In this document: positions 23,479-32,155 of the stretch, in pieces
How positions within the stretch are numbered: the stretch's first letter is position 1
How the letters are laid out: every line of letters begins with the position of its first letter
From: Longimicrobiaceae bacterium
GTDB lineage: Bacteria; Gemmatimonadota; Gemmatimonadetes; Longimicrobiales; Longimicrobiaceae
DNA: 34,932 bases
Direction of reading: 5' to 3'
Assembly (NCBI GenBank): GCA_035936415.1
Contig: DASYWD010000056.1
Coordinates: forward strand, 1 to 34,932
Program-made: the position numbers and the translations under genes
Notes under the pieces: generated by a model
What the model was told of the DNA's origin: nothing
Databases searched by the model: none
What the model saw: only the letters and a program-made list of their open reading frames with translations

Positions 23479-26400
23479 ATGAATCAGAGCTCCACTTCGC
23501 GGCGCGTTTCCAGCCCCACCTCGACCGGTGGCGGCGGTACCTTTTTCGAGCAGCACGTAGACGCCTATTGGCTCGCCCAGCTGCTCGTGGGGTCGGCCCC
23601 TCCTGTCCTAATCGGCTCAGTCGTCCGGGAGGTGCACTTCCAAACCGAATACCAGGGCTGGCATACGGATGATTTCTTGATCGTCTGTAACGAGGCCGGC
23701 CGGACCCGCCGACTTGCTGGCCAGGTCAAGCTCGGTTTCACGGTGAGCGCAAGCGACGAGGAGTGTACGAAGGCGATTCGAGATTTCTGGCAGGATTTCA
23801 AGGCCGGTAACCCCTTCAGGCGGGAAGACGACCGCCTGGTGCTGGTCGTCTCCCGCGGGACCGAGACGCTGCTCCACCACTTCGTGAGCCTGCTGGACGC
23901 AGCCCAGGCGGCCGGAGGGGGTGCGGATTTCGAGCGAAGGCTCGCCGCGCCGGGATTCCTCTCGAAGACGGCGATCCGCTACTTCGGTGAGGTACAGAAG
24001 ATCGTCGGTGCCTCGGAAGGGGGGGCGCCGAGTGCGACGGATCTGTGGCCCTTCCTGAGGCTTCTTCACGTGCTCACTCTAGATCTTCACACCTCGACTC
24101 GGCAGACCGAGGCGCAGATCCGGAGTCTTCTGGCGCACGGGGTTCGCGAAGGCAATCCGCGTGCGGTAGCCGAGGCAACCTGGGACCGACTGGTCTCCGT
24201 TGCTGGCGACGCGATGGACACCGCGAGGAGCTTCCGGCGCGAGGACCTGCCGACCAGGCTCCAGGAACTCCACGCCGAGCTCGGCACTGGCGACCAGCGG
24301 ATTCTCGATCGGCTCCGGGACCACAGCGCGGTCGTCCTACGCGGCATCCGCTCGACCCTGGGACCGGCGCTCCACCTTGAGCGCGCCAGCCTCGTGCAGC
24401 GCGTCCTCGGAGAGCTGGAGAGCGCGCAGGCCGTGCTGGTGACTGGGCCGGCCGGTTGCGGCAAGTCAGTCGTCGCGAAGGACGCATCGCGGATCCTCTC
24501 CGCTACATGCCCCACCTTGGCGTTTCGCGTCGAGGAATTCGCCCAACCACACCTGGACGTGACGCTCGGCGCGGCGCAGGTGGGCGTCGGCGCGGAGACC
24601 CTCCGCGCAATCTTGGGCGCACAGCCCCGGACAGTCGTGCTTGTCGAGAGTGTGGAGCGCCTTCTCGAGAAGTCCACACGCGAGGCGTTCAGGGACCTGA
24701 TGGACCAGGTTGCGGCGGACCGCGGGCTGCGGCTGGTGCTCACGTGCCGGGACTATTCGGCCGACCAGGTACAGGCGAGCTTCCTCACGGCGGCCGGGAT
24801 CCGCTACGGCGTCGTCGAGGTCCCGCCGCTGGACGACGCGGAACTCGCCGAGGTCGAAGCCGCGCTCCCGCCACTCGCCTATCCCCTGACAAACCCCAGG
24901 CTCCGCGCCATCCTGCGCAATCCGTACTTCCTGGGTCAGGCGCTCCGGATCCCCTGGTCCGCCGAGCGACCTCTCCCGGAGAGCGAGCGGGAGTTCCGCG
25001 CCCTCTTCTGGCGCGAGATCGTCCGGGCCGAGTCGCACGGTCCGGCAGGGATGCCACGCCTGCGCGAGGAGGCCTTCCAGGGCGTGGCGGTCCGCCGTGC
25101 GCGGGCGCTGTCCGCCCATGTTCCGGGTGGCGACTGCGACCCGGCGGCCCTGGAGGCCCTTCGCAACGACTCCCTCCTGGACTCACCCGCAGGCGCGCCG
25201 TCGTTCGTCGCTCCCGCCCACGACGTCCTGGAGGACTGGGCGATTCTCCACTGGCTGGACGAGCAGTACCAGCGGGGAGAGCGCTCGCTTGAGGAACTCT
25301 CCGAGGCTGTGGGTGGTCACCCCGCGATCCGGCGCTCCTACCGCGCGTGGGTCGCGGAGCTGGCCCTGCGCGATTCCGCGGCAGCGGACCGGCTCTTCCG
25401 GGCGGCGCTCGTGGGGGCCGGCGGCAGCGCGCAGTTTCGGGACGACACTCTGGTCGCGCTGCTCCGCGCCTCGTCCGCGCCCGAGTTCCTCGCGCGCCAC
25501 GAGGCGCAGCTCCTCACCGGGGACCGGACTGTCCTGCGCCGCCTCATTCACCTGCTCCGGGTCGCGTGCATTGCCGCGCCGACGTTGGCTGCTGGCGCCT
25601 CCCTCCCTTCGGGGTCCGTCTTCAACGTCCCCGACGGGCCTTCGTGGGCCGCGTTGCTCCGGCTCATTCACCGAAACGTGGACTGCTTCCCCCCGGAGGA
25701 GCACCCGCTGCTACTCGGATTGATCGAGGACGCCGTCCGCGGTGTTTCCTGGCAGACCCCTCGGTTGGAGGGTGAGGAAGCCGTGGCCGGAATCGCGCAC
25801 GCGCTGCTATCCGCGTACCGGGACTGGGGACACAAAGAGGAGCGGAAGCGGGCGCTCGGCGTCCTCGCCAAGATCCCGCTCGCTGACCCGGAGCGCTTCG
25901 CGGCCGTGCTGCGCGGAACACCACGCGTGGACGAGTTCCGGGACCCTACCGCGGAGGATTTCCAGGATCTTCTCCTGACTGGGCTGGACGGCGCGGCGGC
26001 CGCGCGCGACCTGCCCGACCTCCTGATATCGGTAGCGAAAGAGTACCTGCTCCTCACTGAGGAGGGCTTTCAGCGCGATCGTTACTCGGGGCACTTGTCC
26101 GACCTGGGCCCTCACTTCGGAATTCAGGAAGGCCACCGCCAGGACTTCTTCCCGGCCAGTGCGCTGCGCGGGCCATGGATCCCACTGCTCCGCCATCACC
26201 CGCGCAAAGGAATCGACTTCCTCCTGGACATCTTCAATCACAGCGTGGACTGGTATGCGCACCCACGCGTTCCAGATCCGCTGGAGCCGGCGTGGGGGGT
26301 TGAACTCACGTTCGAAGAGGGGCAGACGCGGACGCAATGGGCAAACCCGCGGCTCTGGCACCTGTATCGCGGCCAGTCGGTCGGGCCCTACGTGCTGCAG

Positions 26401-28560
26401 TCGCTTCTGATGGCGATGGAGACGTGGCTGCTCGATTATGCACGCATCCACCCGGACACCCTTGACTCGACGCTCGAAGAGATTCTCCGCGGCACGGACT
26501 CGGCCGCGATCGCGGCGGTCGTAGCAAGCGTTGCGATCTCCCAGCCGCACGCCGCGGGGGAGGCGCTGCTCGTTCTGCTCAGCGCGCGTGACTACGTCCT
26601 CCTCGACCGGCGTCGCATGGCCGGGGAACGCACGAACTCTCGGCCCTCGGGGCTCCTCTCCGGCGCGGAGGAGCGCATCTATGAGCAGGAGCGCAAGGGC
26701 GCGGACAAGCTGGCGCACCGGCAGCAGGATCTGGAGGCCGCGCTCAGGAACCTGCAGCTCGGGCCATTTGCACCGCGCGTGCACGCGCTCATCGACCGCC
26801 ATCTCGCCAGCCTCCCGCCGAAGCCGGAGCAGACCGAAGAGGATTTGATCTGGCGGCTCGCACTGCACCGGATGGACCTGCGCCAGTACAGGATCGCCGA
26901 GGACGCAACCCCAATCGGAGACGACGTGGCCGGCGAAGCGGAGACCGCCCGGGGCGTGATCGCGCTGGAAATGAGCGCACCCGAGCCCGACGTGCAGGCC
27001 CTCGCCGATGCCGGTGCGGCCGAGTTCAGCGAAATGAACGAGCGGCTCGGCGTCTGGGTATGGGGGATGGGCGCCTTCGAAAACAACCGCCGTGATCACG
27101 ACCCGTCCGTGTGGCGGGAGCAGCTTGCGCGCGCGCGTGTCTTGAACCGTGAGGCGGATTATCCCGATGGCAGCCGCGCAGGACCTGGGTACGTTGCTGC
27201 GGCCTGCGTCCGGGACCACTGGGCGGAGATGTTGCCGCACGAGCAGGACTGGTGCGCAGAAGTAGTCTGCTCCGAGGTTCTGCGCGACGCGGACGTACGG
27301 GGTACGGTCGCCCGAACGCAACGCTACGACATGGCTGCCGACCGTCCGTGCGCGGCGGTGCTGCCCGTTCTGCTTCAGCGGTCGGTCCTCGGCTCGCGGG
27401 TGCAGCAGGTCAGGGACGCCTTTGCGGCGGCCTTCACGCATCCCATCGATGAGGTCCGTGCCTACGCCGCGGGGGGGATCTCCGAGTCGTTCTGGGTGAC
27501 GGACCGCGCCACCGCGCTCCGGTGCGTGGACGTGATCGTCAGTGAGGCCATGCAGGTCGACACGGCCTGGGCGGCAGAGGCGGAGCGTCCACACAAAGAG
27601 CGGCGGAACGTGGACACGATTATCGCAGAGGTGCGGGCTCGTCTGCGCGTCCGCTTCTGGGACGAGAGCCGTGGCACCGCGAACGCGCACCAGAGCGCCC
27701 AGCTGTCCGGCGCCTTCGTGGCCCACGCCTGGCCAGTGGTGCTCACCATACTGGGCCGCGTGCCTGAGGACCCGATCGCCGTGGCCGCGTTCGCGCGTGC
27801 GAGCCAGGCGCTGGTGAGCGCCTGGGACTCTGAGCATGGTGAGGATGCGCACCGCCGGGACCGGGACTTCCACGGGGAGGCTGACATTGAGAGGCAGCTC
27901 CAGGATTTCCTCATGCGCACCTCCAGGGAGGCCGCGCTTGAGGTTCTACGCCCCGTGCTGGATGCCGTAGAGCGTCATCCACGCGAGATACACTCGATCC
28001 TCGACGGCCTCCGCGCGATCGAGGACGAAAGACCCAATACGGCGCACTACTGGTCCCTCTGGAGCCTCTTCGCCGAGCGCGTGCGGCAGGCCCACTGGGT
28101 GGCCCATCTCGACCAGCGCCATCCGGCGGGCAGCGAACTGATGGCATCCCTCTTCATGACGGCGTGGTGGGCCGACCACGTTCGACACTGGCGGAGCCTG
28201 GAGGGCTATGCACACCTGGTCCATGGGCTCTTCGAGGCGCTCCCACCGTCGGCGCTCGTCCTCGAGGACTATCTCCGCTTCCTATACCACATCGGGGAGC
28301 GCGAGCTGCCCCAGGCCTTCGTGCGCCTGGCGGACTCGCTGCAGCGCGGCGACCCAGTTGCGATGCTCCGGAAAGCGAACGCGGTGTTCCTACTCGAGGT
28401 TCTCTTGCAGCGGCACGTCTACGGCAGGCCCCTCGAACTCAAGCAGGACCCCGAGATTCGTGCGGCCGTGCTGCTCCTCCTGGACCTGCTCGTTGAGGCG
28501 GGCTCATCAGCGGCCTTCCGGATGCGGGATGATTTCGTGACTCCAGCGGCCGGGTCCTAG
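23479..28560 (+). CDS. large STAND-like NTPase with N-terminal PD-(D/E)xK-like nuclease, probable defence protein
   Basis: ATG 23479 (MNQSSTSRRVSSPTSTGGGG) is preferred over ATG 23398, because the intervening 27 residues look non-coding and neither has a strong ribosome site. The 1,693-residue protein begins with a Cap4/DUF4297-like nuclease region: GGTFFEQHVDAYWLAQLLVG, acidic D64-D65 in GWHTDDFLIVCN, and Q82-V-K84 in AGQVKLGF. A helical segment leads to a P-loop ATPase: ERASLVQRVLGELESA, then Walker A VTGPAGCGKSVVAK (~321-334), Walker B-like RTVVLVESVERLLEKS (~384-399) and LRLVLTCRDYS. The remaining ~1,200 residues are alpha-helical, like the solenoid sensor arms of STAND proteins (Avs-type). 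The usual model is that a phage protein binds the C-terminus, the ATPase oligomerises and the nuclease is released. It is a single-gene unit. The exact subfamily is not assigned. Confidence 0.75.
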   Translation: MNQSSTSRRVSSPTSTGGGGTFFEQHVDAYWLAQLLVGSAPPVLIGSVVREVHFQTEYQGWHTDDFLIVCNEAGRTRRLAGQVKLGFTVSASDEECTKAIRDFWQDFKAGNPFRREDDRLVLVVSRGTETLLHHFVSLLDAAQAAGGGADFERRLAAPGFLSKTAIRYFGEVQKIVGASEGGAPSATDLWPFLRLLHVLTLDLHTSTRQTEAQIRSLLAHGVREGNPRAVAEATWDRLVSVAGDAMDTARSFRREDLPTRLQELHAELGTGDQRILDRLRDHSAVVLRGIRSTLGPALHLERASLVQRVLGELESAQAVLVTGPAGCGKSVVAKDASRILSATCPTLAFRVEEFAQPHLDVTLGAAQVGVGAETLRAILGAQPRTVVLVESVERLLEKSTREAFRDLMDQVAADRGLRLVLTCRDYSADQVQASFLTAAGIRYGVVEVPPLDDAELAEVEAALPPLAYPLTNPRLRAILRNPYFLGQALRIPWSAERPLPESEREFRALFWREIVRAESHGPAGMPRLREEAFQGVAVRRARALSAHVPGGDCDPAALEALRNDSLLDSPAGAPSFVAPAHDVLEDWAILHWLDEQYQRGERSLEELSEAVGGHPAIRRSYRAWVAELALRDSAAADRLFRAALVGAGGSAQFRDDTLVALLRASSAPEFLARHEAQLLTGDRTVLRRLIHLLRVACIAAPTLAAGASLPSGSVFNVPDGPSWAALLRLIHRNVDCFPPEEHPLLLGLIEDAVRGVSWQTPRLEGEEAVAGIAHALLSAYRDWGHKEERKRALGVLAKIPLADPERFAAVLRGTPRVDEFRDPTAEDFQDLLLTGLDGAAAARDLPDLLISVAKEYLLLTEEGFQRDRYSGHLSDLGPHFGIQEGHRQDFFPASALRGPWIPLLRHHPRKGIDFLLDIFNHSVDWYAHPRVPDPLEPAWGVELTFEEGQTRTQWANPRLWHLYRGQSVGPYVLQSLLMAMETWLLDYARIHPDTLDSTLEEILRGTDSAAIAAVVASVAISQPHAAGEALLVLLSARDYVLLDRRRMAGERTNSRPSGLLSGAEERIYEQERKGADKLAHRQQDLEAALRNLQLGPFAPRVHALIDRHLASLPPKPEQTEEDLIWRLALHRMDLRQYRIAEDATPIGDDVAGEAETARGVIALEMSAPEPDVQALADAGAAEFSEMNERLGVWVWGMGAFENNRRDHDPSVWREQLARARVLNREADYPDGSRAGPGYVAAACVRDHWAEMLPHEQDWCAEVVCSEVLRDADVRGTVARTQRYDMAADRPCAAVLPVLLQRSVLGSRVQQVRDAFAAAFTHPIDEVRAYAAGGISESFWVTDRATALRCVDVIVSEAMQVDTAWAAEAERPHKERRNVDTIIAEVRARLRVRFWDESRGTANAHQSAQLSGAFVAHAWPVVLTILGRVPEDPIAVAAFARASQALVSAWDSEHGEDAHRRDRDFHGEADIERQLQDFLMRTSREAALEVLRPVLDAVERHPREIHSILDGLRAIEDERPNTAHYWSLWSLFAERVRQAHWVAHLDQRHPAGSELMASLFMTAWWADHVRHWRSLEGYAHLVHGLFEALPPSALVLEDYLRFLYHIGERELPQAFVRLADSLQRGDPVAMLRKANAVFLLEVLLQRHVYGRPLELKQDPEIRAAVLLLLDLLVEAGSSAAFRMRDDFVTPAAGS

Positions 28561-28831
28561 AGCAACAGTTCGGCGGGTTAAGGAGTTTGCGGGGGCTGGG
28601 GATCCCCTAGCCCGAGGTGGAGGATTGATGCCCCGGCTCTACTCAGCCTGTCGTCGGCAGCGGGTACCGCACACGTTTGAAAAGTCGCGATAGCACCCAG
28701 GGGCGGGTCAGCCCCCTCATTGACGTGCTCGCCGTGGCTTGCCACGCGCGCGTGCGGTCGTGAAACGACAAGCCCTCCTATGCTGCCATGGGAGGGTCGC
28801 TGTATCGGACGGCTGCGGTCAGGGCCTCTTG
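28561..28831. other. 3' region of the STAND gene with several hairpins
   Basis: GGGCTGGGGA/TCCCC-T-AGCCC (28593-28613), 32 nt after the stop, is a probable terminator with one bulge. GGGGC/GCCCC (28700-28715) and CCCTCC/GGAGGG (28773-28796) are further small hairpins. No gene is seen. Confidence 0.4.
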
Positions 28832-29047
28832 TCAGAGGAACGAGAGCACGAACGCGTATGCCAGCCAGCCGAGCGGGATCGCCAGTGCGGCCCAGATCAC
28901 CCGGTGATAGCTGTAGCGGCGGCCCGGGTGGTCCGTGGGAGTGCGGAGGAGGTTAACGGAGGCCCGCAGAGCGCCGATGCAACGGTTCAGAGCGCACGTC
29001 ACAGGTGAGGCCGCCGGCGGCGACCGCTCCCCTTGAATCTCGGCCAT
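28832..29047 (-). CDS. small single-pass membrane protein candidate (71 aa)
   Basis: The frame from ATG 29047 (MAEIQGERSPPAASPVTCAL) ends with one hydrophobic helix (VIWAALAIPLGWLAYAFVLS) right at the C-terminus, giving a tail-anchored layout. No good ribosome-binding site is visible, and the N-terminal half has no pattern, so the gene could be a chance frame. It lies downstream of the transposition operon on the same strand, ~150 nt away. Confidence 0.3.
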   Translation of the reverse strand: MAEIQGERSPPAASPVTCALNRCIGALRASVNLLRTPTDHPGRRYSYHRVIWAALAIPLGWLAYAFVLSFL

Positions 29048-29197
29048 CTTTCGACGCGTCAACTCGCGTCCTGCGCAGCCTCAGCGAACATGCTTTCCAA
29101 CATCCTGACGTCGGTGTCACTACCGCCCGTGCGGCGGAAATGAAACTGCATCGTGCCACGCTCGGGATTGTGAACCACACGACTCGGCTGCGAGAGC

Positions 29198-31246
29198 CTA
29201 GCTCTTCCACCACCAGTCAGAATCGCCACGGCCGGCTGCCTGCGCGGTAGCTCGGACGCTTCGATCGGGATCTTTCTCCGCCCGTTCGATCACGAGCTCC
29301 CGTGTCCCCGCACCACCTGCGAAGGCGTAACCCCACAAGGCGGAGCGCCGCACCCCCGCGTCTCGATCCCCGCGGATGACCCTGAGCAGCTCCCCGCACA
29401 CCGCGCCCGTGGCAACGAACGCCAGGCAAGCCACCGCGACCAATCGCCGGTCCGGGTTGGGGTCGGTAAGGCTTGCCGTGAGGAAGCGGGGATCCCGGAG
29501 CGTGCCCAGCTCAGAGGAGGCGAGCGACGCATGGAGGCGGCATTCCGTGCCGCCCCAGCGGAGGGCGGCGTGAAGCAGCGCGTCGGCGCGGTCGAAGAGG
29601 TAGGTCGATGCGGTACGATGATCTTCACTCCAGCGGGACACGTAACCGGGATTCGGGATCCTCCGTACCTTCCAGCCGAGCATCGCCGCGAACTTGCCTG
29701 GCGGCATCTCCTCCGTGGCCGCGGGGTAGAAAGGCGCAAGGACCCCGCGCAGCTCTTCAGCGGTCCATCCTGCCACGTCGCCCGATACCTCCGCGGGCAG
29801 CTGCAGGTGTGCGACGGGGAGCGAAGCCAGGATGCGGTCGGTCTCCGACCGGGCGCTTCCTAGATCGCTGGCGAGATCGTTCGCGTCCGACCGGACCGCC
29901 GGAGTCAGGCAGGTCCGGTTGAGCACTCCGGCCACTCGTTGGGCGAGGCCGCCCATCTCCGCCTGCAGAAGGCGCAGGCGACCCGCGGCCGCGCTCGGAA
30001 GAGCGCAGCTCCTGATGGCCTCGACTTGCGCCGGAAAGGCGAGCGTATCCCAGTCGCTCGCCGCCTGGAGCCACTCCAGGTACCCCCGGGCCTGCGTCAT
30101 CTCTCCGGAGGTGTAGTAGGCCCTGCCTTCCACGGTGCCCGCCCGTAGCAGCCTCCTGGAGCCGGAGGTGTCCTCACGCAGAGTCTTCCTGGCCACGTCA
30201 TTGAGCAAGGCGTGCGGCCCCTGTTTCCCTGCAGGTCGGAGCGAGGGGTCCCGGTCCAGTTCGTCCCGCACGTCGCGCACGGTGACCGGCCGCCCGAGCG
30301 CACCCTCCGCGCGGGCCACGGCCTCGCGTATCCTCTCCGCGTCGCTCGCGTATGCGTCACCCAGGTCAACGTCCTCTCCCGGAACCGCGGCCGGCACCCA
30401 GAGGATCGCCCTCTCGCCGGGTCTCCGGACGGCGCGCACGAGCGGCTCTTCCGCGAGCGAGAGCTGCCTGATGGCGTTGACCAGGAGTTGAGGGTCACGC
30501 AGTCGCTCATGTCCGGGATGGAGGGCCGCGAGCCGGGCGCGGATCTCCCCCGTGGACATGGGCCGGGGCCGTCGCTCTGCCATCTCTGCTTGGGTGACTC
30601 GCTCCGTCCAGAGCAAATCGACGGTCGCAGCGACCTGCTCGATCCAAGTGACCGGCTCGGGTGCTTGGAAAGCCGCCGGATCCGCGTCGGCGGGGAGGTA
30701 CAGCTTCCCGCCGTCGCGCGAGCCGCCCCGGAGCGTACGGACGCACACGAGGTCGCCGGTCTGGGCAAGGCTCATCATCGAGTGTACGACCTGGTTCGGC
30801 TCGACCTCGCCAAGCGTGTCCGGCAGCCGGCCCTCCTGGAGCAGTTGCTCGAGGAGGGCGGTCGCGTCGCCGACGCGTACGGGCCGGCCGGTATGCTCGA
30901 CGGTCATCCGCACCAGCTCCAGGACCCCCTGGCGCATCGACCTGCGCCCTGGCAGCGGAGTCTCGGGGTCGATCCGCCCAGGGACCCCATAGTAGCGCGC
31001 TGCGGGGCAGCGGCCAGGGGAGAAGACCAGGCCCCGCGCATGGAGCTGTGAGAGGATCCTCCACACGGACTCCTCGACCGGGCGCGCATAGGCCTCGCCC
31101 AGCGTTTTCCGCGGGGCAGGACTCAGCGATGCGCTCAGCTCTGCGGGCGTGGCGAACTCTCCGTACGCCAGGTTGTACGCCGCCAGCGCATCGAGGACGC
31201 ACTGGTGCGCCGGCTGGACCCGAGGTTCCTTCGGGCTGGTGCTCAT
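29198..31246 (-). CDS. third gene of Tn7-like operon: tandem winged-helix and HEAT-like protein (TniQ position)
   Basis: The start at ATG 31246 overlaps the stop of the ATPase gene (ATGA), so it belongs to the transposition operon. The 682-residue protein is not recognisably TniQ/TnsD, and no CxxC zinc motifs are seen. Four units of ~80 residues (about 14-90, 105-188, 205-287 and 302-381) share the same plan: helix, short strand, helix, helix, then a two-strand wing closing with an aromatic/aliphatic strand (ARYYGV, GGKLYLPA, RAILWVPA, GRAYYTSG). This suggests tandem winged-helix domains. A helical middle follows (~385-590), then HEAT-like repeats to the end (RRLVAVACLAFVATGAVCGE, GVRRSALWGYAFAGGAGTRE). 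By position it should choose or recruit the target site or contact the ATPase. That role is inferred. Confidence 0.7.
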   Translation of the reverse strand: MSTSPKEPRVQPAHQCVLDALAAYNLAYGEFATPAELSASLSPAPRKTLGEAYARPVEESVWRILSQLHARGLVFSPGRCPAARYYGVPGRIDPETPLPGRRSMRQGVLELVRMTVEHTGRPVRVGDATALLEQLLQEGRLPDTLGEVEPNQVVHSMMSLAQTGDLVCVRTLRGGSRDGGKLYLPADADPAAFQAPEPVTWIEQVAATVDLLWTERVTQAEMAERRPRPMSTGEIRARLAALHPGHERLRDPQLLVNAIRQLSLAEEPLVRAVRRPGERAILWVPAAVPGEDVDLGDAYASDAERIREAVARAEGALGRPVTVRDVRDELDRDPSLRPAGKQGPHALLNDVARKTLREDTSGSRRLLRAGTVEGRAYYTSGEMTQARGYLEWLQAASDWDTLAFPAQVEAIRSCALPSAAAGRLRLLQAEMGGLAQRVAGVLNRTCLTPAVRSDANDLASDLGSARSETDRILASLPVAHLQLPAEVSGDVAGWTAEELRGVLAPFYPAATEEMPPGKFAAMLGWKVRRIPNPGYVSRWSEDHRTASTYLFDRADALLHAALRWGGTECRLHASLASSELGTLRDPRFLTASLTDPNPDRRLVAVACLAFVATGAVCGELLRVIRGDRDAGVRRSALWGYAFAGGAGTRELVIERAEKDPDRSVRATAQAAGRGDSDWWWKS

Positions 31247-32154
31247 TTGCGGCGCCCTCTCTTCGTCGGCGTCTGAACCTCCCGCGCTGCCTCTTCCTGC
31301 TCATCCCCTCCTTTGCTACGGACGGCTCGCTCGTGGTCGCGCTGCGTCAGCAGGTGGATCGCCATGAGCAGCTGGAGGTCCACCTCGCCCTGGAGCGTGC
31401 TGAGCCGGGAATCGAGCTTTCGCAGGAAGGGGACGAGGAGTCCGGGGACGCCTCCGTACGTCTTGTGCAGGAAGTCGACCTGCGCCTTGTGGTCCGGGCG
31501 CTTCCGGTCCAGCGAGGCGAAGTGGGGGTGCAGTGCTGCCAGGAGGTCCCAGGTCTCCCGCAGGTTGTAGGGGGCGAAGTAGCACCACTCCAGGATTCGT
31601 CCCTTCACCTGGGGGCACGTACCCAGCAGGACGGGAAGGTCATCCATTCCGATCAGCACGATGGAGAGGCAGTGCCCCTCGAGGAGGGCGACGTCGCGCA
31701 GCAGCACCAGCCCACGGATCGCCTCCATGGGCAGCAGCCCGGCCTCGTCGACGAGCAGCATCTGCACGTGTTTGCGCTGGAGCCCCCGGGTAAGGAGGCG
31801 CGCCAGGTCCTCGGACGGGCTCCTCCGGAACAGGCCCTCGTCCAACGTCCCGATCGACGCGTGGTAGGCGCTGCGCAGCGCGCGCTTACCGGCGTCGGAG
31901 AACCACTGCGGGATCCGCCCGACCTCGTAGTGCACGGCCCGGAAGGCTCCTTCCACCTCCGGAGCGTACGCCTCCTCGATCGCCTGGACCAGCCACCGTG
32001 CCGTGGTCGTCTTTCCCAGGCGTGTGACCCCAGTCCAGACGATCAGCGCGCTCTCGGGGTGGACGGCGAGGGTCCGCTTCACGGTACGTCGCATCAGGTC
32101 GGTTTCGATGATCGGCACGCATCGGGGGACTGGGAACGTGATCTTGAAGCTCAC
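31243..32154 (-). CDS. TniB/TnsC-type AAA+ transposition ATPase
   Basis: The start is GTG 32154 (product VSFKITFPVPRCVPIIET), because GGAGGG lies just upstream and it begins one base after the transposase stop. The ATG at 32178 would precede that ribosome site. The 303-residue protein has Walker A TGVTRLGKTTTAR (~41-53), Walker B HVQMLLVDEAGLL (D136-E137), a sensor-1-like CLSIVLIGMDDLP, and a C-terminal helical lid (YGGVPGLLVPFLRKLDSRLS). This matches TniB/TnsC/IstB-like target-DNA-binding ATPases. These form filaments on target DNA and activate the transposase in response to a target selector. It overlaps the third gene by 4 nt, so all three are coupled. Confidence 0.88.
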   Translation of the reverse strand: MSFKITFPVPRCVPIIETDLMRRTVKRTLAVHPESALIVWTGVTRLGKTTTARWLVQAIEEAYAPEVEGAFRAVHYEVGRIPQWFSDAGKRALRSAYHASIGTLDEGLFRRSPSEDLARLLTRGLQRKHVQMLLVDEAGLLPMEAIRGLVLLRDVALLEGHCLSIVLIGMDDLPVLLGTCPQVKGRILEWCYFAPYNLRETWDLLAALHPHFASLDRKRPDHKAQVDFLHKTYGGVPGLLVPFLRKLDSRLSTLQGEVDLQLLMAIHLLTQRDHERAVRSKGGDEQEEAAREVQTPTKRGRRK

Positions 32155-32155
32155 G

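Noticed and set aside
25807-27873. A 688-codon leftward open frame antisense to the STAND gene
   Set aside because: It is a product of strong G/C third-position bias in the sense gene; no motifs and no ribosome site.
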